Shown here: positions 26,398-34,790 of the stretch, piece by piece | Numbering within the stretch: position 1 is the stretch's first letter | Layout: each line of letters opens with the position of its first letter | Assembly (NCBI GenBank): GCA_016218365.1 | Contig: JACREF010000017.1 | Coordinates: forward strand, 1-64,000 | Length of the DNA stretch: 64,000 nt | Direction of reading: 5' to 3' | Source of the DNA: Gammaproteobacteria bacterium | GTDB lineage: Bacteria; Pseudomonadota; Gammaproteobacteria; SZUA-140 | Program-made: the position numbers and the translations under genes | Notes under the pieces: generated by a model | Told to the model about the DNA's origin: nothing | Databases searched by the model: none | What the model saw: only the letters and a program-made list of their open reading frames with translations

Positions 26398-27492
26398 TCA
26401 TACCAGAGGCAGAGATTTATCGTATAAGTGATGATAACGATCCATCATTGCATCCATCGTAAATCTCTTCTGTACCGTCTGACGGCCTGCCACTCCCAGC
26501 GTACTGCGCAGCATTGGATCATCTGCCAGCCGGGATAATGCGGCGGCAATGCCCTCTACATCTCCAGCTTCTATCAGCAAGCCATCTACCTTGTCAGTGA
26601 TAATCTCCTCTGGCCCACCACAGCGTGTCGCCACCACCGGCAGGCCCTGCGTCATGGCCTCAATCACCACAATCGAGAAGCCTTCACTGGACGAGGTCAA
26701 CAGAAATATATCCATGCCATCCATAAAAGACGAGACGTCATCACAGAAACCAAGGAAACTGACCCGGTCATCCAGCCGGAGCTGAGCTCGATAGTCATGC
26801 AGCTGCTGCCACAATTCGCCCTTGCCCTGCCCGGCCACCAGGAATTCAAATCGGTCATCGAGTTGGCGGAGGCGAGCAGCCACCTTCAATAAGGTAAAAT
26901 AGTCCTTGGCCGGCCGGATATTCCCCACCAAACCAACCTTGAAGATGGCCTTATCAGATTTTGCTACATCGCTGCTCGCAGCCTGCTGGCCGGCAGCAAC
27001 TCCATTATGAATGACCTGAATCCGGTCTGCCTTGATGCCATAGGTCGTGATCATATATTGTTTCAGATTATCAGACACCACAACTAGCACAGAGGCGTAC
27101 TTGTGTAGGACGAATAATTTCACACGAATGAAACGCTCCCCCTGCAAGTCAGCAATACCATGCAAGGTCACGATCACCGGCCGGCGACACAATAATCCAG
27201 CCAACACACCATAGACGCCTGATCCCAGCAGATGGGCATGGATCAAATCAATATGCTCACCGCGCACCACCTTCAGCAGACGAAACAGATATCGAATATT
27301 GAATGAGCCTTTGTTGTTCAGGATCCGCACCGCCACCTGACCCTTCATCAAGGAATCATGCAGCCAACCGTTACGGGTTATCAGGGCAATCGATCTATAT
27401 TTTATGCGATCAAGGCGGGTGACGATATTGCGAAAGACAGTCTCTGCCCCGCCCGGCCCTGCGGTGTCGATCAGGTGTAATATATTTGTCAT
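26398..27492 (-). CDS. Glycosyltransferase family 4
   Basis: GT4 enzyme of 364 residues. The N-terminus is ILHLIDTAGPGGAETVF, followed by HAHLLGSGVYGVLAG. The donor domain has VGLVGNIRPAKDYFTLL, FLVAGQGKGELW and SSEGFSIVVIEAMTQGLPVVATR with both catalytic-region glutamates. It resembles the glycosyltransferases commonly found in exosortase-A exopolysaccharide loci, although I cannot fix the sugar. Its ATG is only 16 bases from the ATG of the divergent deacetylase gene, so the two promoters must overlap each other's coding region. Confidence 0.9.
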   Translation of the reverse strand: MTNILHLIDTAGPGGAETVFRNIVTRLDRIKYRSIALITRNGWLHDSLMKGQVAVRILNNKGSFNIRYLFRLLKVVRGEHIDLIHAHLLGSGVYGVLAGLLCRRPVIVTLHGIADLQGERFIRVKLFVLHKYASVLVVVSDNLKQYMITTYGIKADRIQVIHNGVAAGQQAASSDVAKSDKAIFKVGLVGNIRPAKDYFTLLKVAARLRQLDDRFEFLVAGQGKGELWQQLHDYRAQLRLDDRVSFLGFCDDVSSFMDGMDIFLLTSSSEGFSIVVIEAMTQGLPVVATRCGGPEEIITDKVDGLLIEAGDVEGIAAALSRLADDPMLRSTLGVAGRQTVQKRFTMDAMMDRYHHLYDKSLPLV

Positions 27493-27508
27493 ATGCTATA
27501 ATTTGATC

Positions 27509-28543
27509 ATGCGTTTGAAAAAACTGCTTAAGACGGCAATCTCCGCAACCCTCTACCATTCCGGTCTGCATCGCGCCCTCCGCAGCAGGAACGCCCTGAC
27601 AATACTGACCTATCACCGTGTTCTGCCATGTGATGATAGCCGATACCTTAACGAACAGCCAGGGATGGTGGTCCAGCCTGACACGCTGGCCATGCATCTG
27701 CGTGTTGTCAGCAAATACTACACCCTGATCCATCTCGATGAATGGGTCAGCCGTTATCAGAACGGCGCCCCATTGCCCAGCCCTGCCTGCGCCATCACCT
27801 TTGATGATGGCTGGGCTGATAATTTTGAATATGCCTATCCAATCCTCAAGGCCGCCCAAGTCCCGGCCAGCATCTTTATCGTCACTGACATGGTTGGAAA
27901 AGAGTATCAATTCTGGCCCGGACGACTGGCCGCGATCATCCGGCATCACAGACTACCTCAGCAGCTCTTTGAACAGGATGCCCACCCTGGCATCCACTGG
28001 CTATTACAGCTGCTGCCAGCTCCGATTGCCCAATTTCAACCCTCCACGGCAGCGATCGACGCCATTATTGAACACGCCAAGATGTTTTCTGATCATGAAG
28101 TCACTCAGCATGTCAGCCACATTGAGACACTGCTTGGTTTCAGTGGTAACTCAAGTTCACACACACCTGAAATGTTGTCATGGGAACAGATCAACACCAT
28201 GACCGAAGACGGACTGATCAAGATTGGCTCACACACACGAAGCCATGCCAGACTTAATCAGCTGTTGCCGGAGCAGGACATGCGCAGCGAGATTGAACAA
28301 TCCAGCATCGCCATCAAACATCGCACCGGAATCTCACCGTCGCTGTTTTGTTACCCCAACGGTGACCATACCCCCCTGGCAATCGAGCTGGTCAGTAACC
28401 AGTATCATGCGGCCTGCAGCACCATCCCTGGCGTCAATGCTCCAGGTCAACTAGAACTGCATCTGCTAAAACGGTTCACCATGCATGAAGATATCAGTGA
28501 TAATGAAAGCCTGTTCATCTGCCGAATCCTCGGCCTGTTTTGA
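27509..28543 (+). CDS. Polysaccharide deacetylase (CE4 family)
   Basis: A 344-residue CE4 carbohydrate esterase/deacetylase. The NodB motifs are visible: TYHRVLP, CAITFDDGWADN with the catalytic-base and metal aspartates, and IGSHTRSHARL with the zinc histidines. It would remove N- or O-acetyl groups from the polysaccharide. ATG 27509 is used. There is no Shine-Dalgarno sequence in front of it, and TATAAT ends only 6 bases before the ATG, so the mRNA may be leaderless. The track start at 27404 lies inside the opposing GT4 gene. Its 3' end overlaps the convergent FemAB gene by 29 bases. Confidence 0.88.
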   Translation: MRLKKLLKTAISATLYHSGLHRALRSRNALTILTYHRVLPCDDSRYLNEQPGMVVQPDTLAMHLRVVSKYYTLIHLDEWVSRYQNGAPLPSPACAITFDDGWADNFEYAYPILKAAQVPASIFIVTDMVGKEYQFWPGRLAAIIRHHRLPQQLFEQDAHPGIHWLLQLLPAPIAQFQPSTAAIDAIIEHAKMFSDHEVTQHVSHIETLLGFSGNSSSHTPEMLSWEQINTMTEDGLIKIGSHTRSHARLNQLLPEQDMRSEIEQSSIAIKHRTGISPSLFCYPNGDHTPLAIELVSNQYHAACSTIPGVNAPGQLELHLLKRFTMHEDISDNESLFICRILGLF

Positions 28544-29588
28544 CCATGATGCTGCGCAGCTTGGCCAGCATGCGCAACACCCGATCAAGCAGCGGGGAAC
28601 AGACCCTGACCTGCTGCCGGGTCAGGTCATACACCTCACAACCAAACCCGGTTTTGAATTGATTGATATTATGGTCGACCGGGCCACTGCTGAGCCCCCC
28701 CAGGTCATAACTCAGATAACCATGCCCTCTGGCCCACAACATCGTCTTCCACTGCAACAGATGTGACAGTGGCAGACCGCTGCTCCATCCTGCCTCGGTG
28801 CTGAACCCCCATTCAAATACCAGGGTCTGACCACATGCCAGGGCCGCCACACCGGACAGTAACTCACCATCACGATAGGCCAACATCATCGACAGACGTC
28901 CTTGTCGATCCTGGATGATTGATGTGATGTATTTCCGGTCGCTATCATCAATCGGTGCTATGCCCTTGTCAGCGGCAAACATGCTGTAGTGCGCGATGAA
29001 ATGATCCGCCTCATCTTGTGTGGTGACATCTCTTATATCGATATCTGACTTTTCGGCCTTTCTGATCTGCCGCCTATGGGCAGAGCTAATACCATCCCAG
29101 ATTTCATGTTCTGATCTACGCAGGTCAATCCGGCCGGTTCGGGTATACGCAAAGGCAGAGGAATCTGCCATCAGGCCGGCCGCTGCCAGCCGTGCCGCTA
29201 CCTCACCGTCGTTTTCACAATATGGCAACAGCCTGATCCAGACCGCCGCGGATTCAAGCATCGTGATCAATTGTCCGACATGAACAGACAATGCCGCCAG
29301 GTCTATCCATACTGGCCCCCTGAAAATCACATAGCGCTTGAATGCAGACAATAGCGGCACAGAAATGGCGCGCACCAGACTGGCAGCACAGATGTCTGTC
29401 CCATGCCAGGTCACCACATAAAGCAACTCGTGCTGGCCGTTGTGGCTGTCAAACCAGTTCAGACGCTGTTTGAAATGGACATTGGGTATCGAGTCATGAA
29501 ACTGATTGATCGAGGCCCTTTGCTGATGATCAGGCCGTGAAATGATCCGCGTCACATAGCCGGAGGCCGGCTCTGCGGCGATTGTCAT
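28515..29588 (-). CDS. FemAB-like GNAT-fold acyltransferase, second copy
   Basis: A 357-residue protein of the FemAB/FemX peptidyl- and acyl-transferase superfamily (two GNAT-like halves). The second half has MLAYRDGELLSGVAALACGQTL, FEWGFSTEA and GHGYLSYDLGGLSSG, matching the conserved C-terminal core of FemAB proteins, and INQFKTGFG near the end. Such genes recur in XrtA exopolysaccharide loci, where they are thought to attach aminoacyl or acyl groups to the polymer or a precursor. The ATG overlaps the stop of the first FemAB gene by 4 bases. It is the last gene of the epsE-to-FemAB operon. Confidence 0.82.
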   Translation of the reverse strand: MTIAAEPASGYVTRIISRPDHQQRASINQFHDSIPNVHFKQRLNWFDSHNGQHELLYVVTWHGTDICAASLVRAISVPLLSAFKRYVIFRGPVWIDLAALSVHVGQLITMLESAAVWIRLLPYCENDGEVAARLAAAGLMADSSAFAYTRTGRIDLRRSEHEIWDGISSAHRRQIRKAEKSDIDIRDVTTQDEADHFIAHYSMFAADKGIAPIDDSDRKYITSIIQDRQGRLSMMLAYRDGELLSGVAALACGQTLVFEWGFSTEAGWSSGLPLSHLLQWKTMLWARGHGYLSYDLGGLSSGPVDHNINQFKTGFGCEVYDLTRQQVRVCSPLLDRVLRMLAKLRSIMVKTGRGFGR

Positions 29589-30622
29589 GGCACGCCCTTG
29601 ATGATCCAGGGACCGAGGATATTTGCCACCGGCAATGGCAGCCTCTGCCAGGCGGATATCAGCAAGCTGTATTTGCTGTTCTCTGCCGACACCCTCGAAT
29701 GCTGATCACCGTTCTTGCCATAATTGTTCCATACCAACTGGACCTCGCGCGTGTCCCATTGTTTCTTGAACTGGTAGGTACCCTTGTCGCGCGAACATCT
29801 GCCAAAATCAAAATGGGCATAGCCATTCTTAATGGCATGGGTGATGACATTCCAGTATAGATACATATTGACTGAATATTTATTTGCCGAGCGCAATGTT
29901 GACGCCCAGGGGATCTCCAGAGTGTCCTTGTAAGCAAGCAAAAATGCCGCGGCCACCGGTTTGCCCGCCAGATACACCACCATTATTGTCACCTCGTCGG
30001 GAAAGGCCTCAATAATCCGCTGAAAAAATCGTCGTGGATAGACCGGCGTGCCGAGATCGCGCATGTTCTGCGAAAATACCATGTAAAAATCCTGCACCAG
30101 CTCGCTGCCGCCACTGGCAAATCTGACATCTTCCCGCTGGCAACGCCGGACCTGCGCCCGAAGCTTCGAGCCCAACCCTGCCCACAACATCTCCTCGCTC
30201 GCCGGCAGGTCAAGAATCATCGTGATCTTGTCAGTCTGGGCACTGAAACCAGCACGGCCTTGTCGCTCACGCAGTTGCAGATTGTCTACCGAACAGTCCA
30301 GCGCCAGCCTTCTTGCCTGCTCACTCAATGCGGCAGCTGATTCATCACTGCTGGCCAGGATGCCACCGGAATTAAGAAATGGCATCGAGACCAGATGGCT
30401 GCCGAACAACAGGCTCTTCACCAGCATCAGCGGCAGGACCCCGACGAAATGGTCGGAGGCGTCAACGGCATACAGATAATACGACTGATGACCAAAGACA
30501 TCCCGGATGATGTCGCGCCAACCACTGCGATGATAATGGGTGGCATCAGCCGAGGCAGCCACAAAATCATCCCAGCGGCGATCCAGCGGGTCCCTCATGA
30601 TCTGAACTGTTAGATTCTTCAT
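29585..30622 (-). CDS. FemAB family protein, XrtA/PEP-CTERM-associated
   Basis: FemAB-type transferase, 345 residues, of the group associated with XrtA loci (family TIGR03019 from memory). Features are SGWRDIIRDVFGHQSYYL near the N-terminus, GVLPLMLVKSLLFG, SYYLYAVDASDHFVG, and in the C-terminal half VVYLAGKPVAAAFLLAYKD, PWASTLRSANKYSVNMYLYW and HFDFGRCSRDKGTYQFKKQWD. The substrate is unknown. A role in decorating the exopolysaccharide or its lipid precursor is inferred from neighbours. ATG 30622 is preferred over the track GTG at 30661, which would overlap the preceding deacetylase gene. Translationally coupled to the second FemAB gene. Confidence 0.88.
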   Translation of the reverse strand: MKNLTVQIMRDPLDRRWDDFVAASADATHYHRSGWRDIIRDVFGHQSYYLYAVDASDHFVGVLPLMLVKSLLFGSHLVSMPFLNSGGILASSDESAAALSEQARRLALDCSVDNLQLRERQGRAGFSAQTDKITMILDLPASEEMLWAGLGSKLRAQVRRCQREDVRFASGGSELVQDFYMVFSQNMRDLGTPVYPRRFFQRIIEAFPDEVTIMVVYLAGKPVAAAFLLAYKDTLEIPWASTLRSANKYSVNMYLYWNVITHAIKNGYAHFDFGRCSRDKGTYQFKKQWDTREVQLVWNNYGKNGDQHSRVSAENSKYSLLISAWQRLPLPVANILGPWIIKGVP

Positions 30623-30626
30623 GAAT

Positions 30627-31499
30627 TCACAACAGGGAATAGTCAAACGACCTGCCCGCACATGCGGATTCTACAATCTCCTTTACCGGTGAAAATTCAA
30701 ACTCCGCCAGCAGCCGTTTGATCCTGCCCGCATAGCGCTCAATGTTGTTGTAATGCCTGAAGCGTGAAAAACCCTTCAGTCCGACCTCCGGGTGATCGCG
30801 ATCGATCTCCCAGGGATGGAAATAAAACATGAAACGGCGCTGCTGCCTTGCACTTACATATCTGAACAGGTATCTGCTGAGGATTTCTGGATAGAGTCGG
30901 AAATAACCACCACCAGTGACCGGCAGGGTAAAGCCAAGGATATTGGTCACTGTGATTGGCCACTCCATGATGGCATAGCCTGCCGGAGTCTTCGCGCAAT
31001 GGGGATTGATCTCCACCCCCGTGAGGCCGTAACGGTCATGCCTGATGGGAAAAATACTCGAATCATACTTGAAACCGGCCTCTGCCAGCACATCCAGCGC
31101 CCACAGTGATCTCCTTGTGATCGAATAGCTTGCTGCACGATAGCCCGATATCTCATCACCAATGGCATCCTCGATGATCTTCTTGGCATCCCGGGTCTCG
31201 CTGGCAAACTCCTCCGGTGACTGCTGATAGACCAGCTTGTGACTCAAGCCATGGCACGCGACCTCATGACCTGCAAGCACAATCTCCCTGATCAGTCCGG
31301 GATGACGTCGGGCCACAACACCCAGGACAAAAAATGTTGCCTGTACACCAGAGGCGGCAAACAACTCCAGCACCTTGCGGGTATTATCCTGCACACGCTC
31401 CGGTAAGTCTTGCCACTGCGATCGAGGCAATACCGACTCAACTGCCGTAGCATGGTAATAATCCTCTACATCAACCGTCAATGCGTGTGCACGCGTCAT
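30627..31499 (-). CDS. XrtA-associated polysaccharide deacetylase with DUF3473
   Basis: CE4-type deacetylase, 290 residues, of the group found in exosortase-A loci (TIGR03006/DUF3473 from memory). The N-terminal HALTVDVEDYYHATAV holds the first metal-binding aspartates, EVACHGLSHKLVYQ the zinc histidines, SGYRAASYSITRRSLWALDVL follows, and the C-terminal FYFHPWEIDRDHPE is the DUF3473 signature. It would deacetylate N-acetylated sugars of the matrix polysaccharide. Its start overlaps the ATPase stop (ATGA), placing it firmly in the epsE-epsF-epsG operon. The CE4 genes at 27.5 kb and 55.2 kb are of a different type. Confidence 0.95.
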   Translation of the reverse strand: MTRAHALTVDVEDYYHATAVESVLPRSQWQDLPERVQDNTRKVLELFAASGVQATFFVLGVVARRHPGLIREIVLAGHEVACHGLSHKLVYQQSPEEFASETRDAKKIIEDAIGDEISGYRAASYSITRRSLWALDVLAEAGFKYDSSIFPIRHDRYGLTGVEINPHCAKTPAGYAIMEWPITVTNILGFTLPVTGGGYFRLYPEILSRYLFRYVSARQQRRFMFYFHPWEIDRDHPEVGLKGFSRFRHYNNIERYAGRIKRLLAEFEFSPVKEIVESACAGRSFDYSLL

Positions 31500-32461
31500 G
31501 CAGAGATCTTGTTTCTGTCTACCATCTTACGCAGCATGCGCACGACCAGTGTATTCACTTTTTCCATAGACCGTACCCGACCCTCCATGACCGACACTCT
31601 CTCCAGCAACGGATCCTCCTTGTCACCCAACTGCTCCTCTGGATCGAAGATCATCTCACCTTTCAACTCCCCAATCACCTCAACCACCTCAACAGCGGTC
31701 ACCTCTTTCTTCCCCTGCAAAAAGCAATTCAGCAATATCCTGTCACACATCCTGTTGATACGACGTGGCAACCCGGAAGTTTCTGCATAGATCAGCATGC
31801 TGACTTCACTGGTAAAAAGTTTCTGTCCGTTCCAGCCGTGCCTACGCATGCGAAAATCTATGTATTGACAAACCTCCTCAGCCATCAGAGGTGTCAGATG
31901 AAAATATGCCACCACCCGCTGCCGGATCTGTTCCATCTCGATACCACTGAGCCTGGCCTTTAACAGCGCCTGGCCAACCAAAATGACCTGTAATACCGGG
32001 ACATCATTCACCATGACGTTCGCCAGCACCATCAACTCCTCAATCGCTTCCCGGGACAGTGTCTGTGCCTCATCAATGACGAGTATGGCCGTCCTGTCAT
32101 GCCACACCAGATCGGCGAACAGCCGCTGCAATCTAAGCGCAAGATCAACCTTGCCAAGACCATGCTCATACACATCAAATGCCACGGCGACTGCGCGTAT
32201 TACATCTTCGTCCTTGAGAATTGCCGGGGGTATGAACGCCACCAGATGGCGTTCATGATCAATCTGTTTGATTACATTTCTGATCAACACAGTTTTTCCA
32301 GAGCCAATCTCGCCTGTGATAACTATAAAGCCCTCATGCTGCATGATCCCGTAACGAAGATATGCCAGAGCCTTGGCATGGATAGCACTGCGAAAAAAAC
32401 AATCAGGGTCCGGAGACAATCTGAACGGGTTACTGTCCAGACCAAAGAAATCTTCATACAT
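31496..32461 (-). CDS. XrtA-associated ExeA-like AAA ATPase
   Basis: AAA+ ATPase of the ExeA/GspA type, 321 residues, cytoplasmic. It begins MYEDFFGLDSNPFRLSPDP, the usual opening of this family, has Walker A TGEIGSGKT at about residues 49-57, and Walker B ILVIDEAQTLS. The C-terminal 50 residues are coiled-coil-like and charged. Homologues occur in nearly every XrtA exopolysaccharide cluster (TIGR03015), possibly energising or positioning export components. The precise role is unknown. It lies 2 bases after the outer-membrane protein gene and overlaps the deacetylase start. Confidence 0.94.
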   Translation of the reverse strand: MYEDFFGLDSNPFRLSPDPDCFFRSAIHAKALAYLRYGIMQHEGFIVITGEIGSGKTVLIRNVIKQIDHERHLVAFIPPAILKDEDVIRAVAVAFDVYEHGLGKVDLALRLQRLFADLVWHDRTAILVIDEAQTLSREAIEELMVLANVMVNDVPVLQVILVGQALLKARLSGIEMEQIRQRVVAYFHLTPLMAEEVCQYIDFRMRRHGWNGQKLFTSEVSMLIYAETSGLPRRINRMCDRILLNCFLQGKKEVTAVEVVEVIGELKGEMIFDPEEQLGDKEDPLLERVSVMEGRVRSMEKVNTLVVRMLRKMVDRNKISA

Positions 32462-32463
32462 GA

Positions 32464-33855
32464 TCAGAATTCCATGCTTAAGGTGGCTTGATAGGACGCC
32501 TCGGAATAACCAGGACTGGCCAGCGAGGCCTCGCTGTCCTGCTGCCGGTAGGTGATATTTCCAGCAACATGATGACTCACAGCCAGACTCATCGTCACAT
32601 CGGCAAGCTGATTCTTGGTGCCAACCGGGCTGGTCGACATCCTGGTTTCAATATTCCACCAACCGACGCTGAGCGTCGACCTTCTCGACAGCTTATAACT
32701 TGCCTTTACCCCGGCACTATCAATAAATTCTTTGCCACTACTGGCGACAAAGTCATCGCGAACCTGCGTCAAATAATCAACCCCGAGCGCCACCCTCCTG
32801 GCCGTGTAATTGCAATGCAGCGCGGTCTTGCGGTTTCTGACCGCGCCGGTCGCCCACTGCTCCACACCGGGCAGATTTTTCCATACATCACCGCGACCGG
32901 CCAGCGAGGCAGAGATCAGTTCCGCGCGGCTCTGTATCTGATCATCAATCTCAGCCCCCAGATCAAACCTCCCCCCCTTGTAATCAAGCTTGCCCTGATA
33001 GACATCCCCATAATATCTATTCGCAGCATGGAACTGTAAATCCACCCCATGGCCATCGGCAATCTGGAATCCAGCACCGACATTACCGCCACCCTCACCC
33101 TTCGACACCCCTGCCACTGTTGAATCATTTTGATCATAGCCCAGCGACATAGTCAGCCTGGCGGAACGGGGAAATGAATATGAATACGCGATGCCAGCCG
33201 TTGCATTTTCAACGCTATTCCCGGGCAGCTTGTAATAGTCGGTGGACGTGGCATTGGCATTCAGGCTCCACTCAGACCTGCTTTGCGGTGAATTAAGCCG
33301 CATGTCTGCCCGGTATTTTCCGATGACCGCATCAGCATTGCTACCCAGCAGTGACACCACGTTTTCCTCTGCCTCCAGCCTGATCTCATGCCCGCTGCCA
33401 CGCAGCAGATTAAGTTTGGGACTCAAGCCTACAACCGAGACATAGGCCGGCTCCACGTATGTATTATAGCGGTTCAGTGACATTCCACTCTGCGCCGAAC
33501 CATACTGGTTACCGAGGAACCCGGTCAGATCAAGCTTGAAATTGCCATCCTCTGTGGCCAGCTCGGCCATGCCATCGAAATGATGCAGCTGCCGGTTCCA
33601 GTTATTATTGTCCTGGAAGTACACCTCGTCCAGACTATACTGGGCATGCAGTTGACTATGATGACCCTGGCGATCCACCGTCAGCCCAGGCTCGATCTCC
33701 GTGATCAGGTCAGACGTCTGCTGAGCGCCGGCTGGTGCCAGGCTGACATTATCACTATAGGTCCCCGAGGCATTGAGTCTGGGGAGGATCGTCCAGCCCG
33801 CCTCGACGATCCGGGCAAACCCAAGCAACGCAATAAAAATCAGGTACCGGCGCAT
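32464..33855 (-). CDS. TIGR03016-type outer-membrane beta-barrel protein of the XrtA locus
   Basis: A 463-residue exported protein with a signal peptide (YLIFIALLGFARIVEA) and repeated amphipathic beta strands, ending in a typical barrel C-terminus (YQATLSMEF). The opening WTILPRLNASGTYSDNVSLAPAG is characteristic of the XrtA-associated outer-membrane family. It could be the outer-membrane passage or anchor for the polysaccharide, working with the Wza-like protein EpsE. It is in the middle of the operon, 31 bases after the kinase gene and 2 bases before the ATPase. Confidence 0.9.
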   Translation of the reverse strand: MRRYLIFIALLGFARIVEAGWTILPRLNASGTYSDNVSLAPAGAQQTSDLITEIEPGLTVDRQGHHSQLHAQYSLDEVYFQDNNNWNRQLHHFDGMAELATEDGNFKLDLTGFLGNQYGSAQSGMSLNRYNTYVEPAYVSVVGLSPKLNLLRGSGHEIRLEAEENVVSLLGSNADAVIGKYRADMRLNSPQSRSEWSLNANATSTDYYKLPGNSVENATAGIAYSYSFPRSARLTMSLGYDQNDSTVAGVSKGEGGGNVGAGFQIADGHGVDLQFHAANRYYGDVYQGKLDYKGGRFDLGAEIDDQIQSRAELISASLAGRGDVWKNLPGVEQWATGAVRNRKTALHCNYTARRVALGVDYLTQVRDDFVASSGKEFIDSAGVKASYKLSRRSTLSVGWWNIETRMSTSPVGTKNQLADVTMSLAVSHHVAGNITYRQQDSEASLASPGYSEASYQATLSMEF

Positions 33856-33886
33856 GTTAACTGGACGCTGTCACATCACTATGACC

Positions 33887-34762
33887 TCATCCCTTCCCCT
33901 TCTTGCCCTCGGTATAATACCGGCCATAATACGCGCCGTAATAATCGCCACCCACCGCGGTGATCCGGTCACGCTTGGTGAGGATCATGCCGATGGCAGA
34001 CTCATTTTTTATAACTGATAGTGTCTGCTGCAGGGCGGCTTGCGGCGTCTTCCCCGCCTCAACGACGACCAAGGTCTGACCCACATGATGTATCAGGGCT
34101 GCAGCCTGGCTGGTCATCAGCACTGGTGTTGAATCAATCAGAATGATCCTGTTTCCATAACGTTCGGACAACTCGCTGGCCAATTGTTCCATGCGCTTGC
34201 TGGAAAGCAACTCTGTCGAATAATCATGATCAGCGCCCGCAGGCACCACCTTCAATTTTTCAATACTGGTGCTGTACAACACCTCGGAGATATCCTTCTT
34301 TCCCTCCAGCACCTCTATCAAACCCGGGGCCCGATCAACCCCAAGGATTTTCGACAGATTTCTTCTGATCATATCGCCGTCTATCAACATCACGGTACTG
34401 TCCTGCTCCATCGCGATACTGAGAGCAAGATTCAAGGTGGTCAGGGTCTTGCCCTCTCCGGGCAGACTGCTAACCACTGCCACCAGGTTGCTGCGCGCCA
34501 AATGCTGGCTCTTTTCACCAAAACTTTTATTCAATATCGGCCTCTTAATTGCCCGATACTCTTCCTCAAGCAGCCTGCGCTCCTGGTCGTTTTCTGTGGA
34601 ATAATTCTTGAATTGTTCCAGATCAATACACCTGCCTCTGGCATTTGCGTTTCGATTTCTGCCCGCAGTTGATGGTCCTGAAGTAGCCGCGCCCTTTCTG
34701 TCGCCACCCCACTTCATGCCGACCTTGTCGAGCAACGCCATCGCCTTTTCAATACTGTTCAT
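33887..34762 (-). CDS. epsG: XrtA-associated bacterial tyrosine autokinase
   Basis: Cytoplasmic BY-kinase of 291 residues, the counterpart of the C-terminal half of Wzc. Walker A SSLPGEGKT is at residues 98-106, Walker A' VMLIDGDM follows about 30 residues later, and Walker B is IILIDSTPVL. The C-terminus is a tyrosine cluster, GGDYYGAYYGRYYTEG, where autophosphorylation occurs. Cycling of phosphorylation on this tail controls polymer assembly together with the separate Wzz-like membrane subunit encoded just upstream. The cognate phosphatase is usually a Wzb-like protein. None is found in this operon, but a Wzb-like domain is fused to a deacetylase at 55.2 kb. Confidence 0.95.
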   Translation of the reverse strand: MNSIEKAMALLDKVGMKWGGDRKGAATSGPSTAGRNRNANARGRCIDLEQFKNYSTENDQERRLLEEEYRAIKRPILNKSFGEKSQHLARSNLVAVVSSLPGEGKTLTTLNLALSIAMEQDSTVMLIDGDMIRRNLSKILGVDRAPGLIEVLEGKKDISEVLYSTSIEKLKVVPAGADHDYSTELLSSKRMEQLASELSERYGNRIILIDSTPVLMTSQAAALIHHVGQTLVVVEAGKTPQAALQQTLSVIKNESAIGMILTKRDRITAVGGDYYGAYYGRYYTEGKKGKG

Positions 34763-34790
34763 ATCACTGCCATCCTCAGCCTTGCACCGA

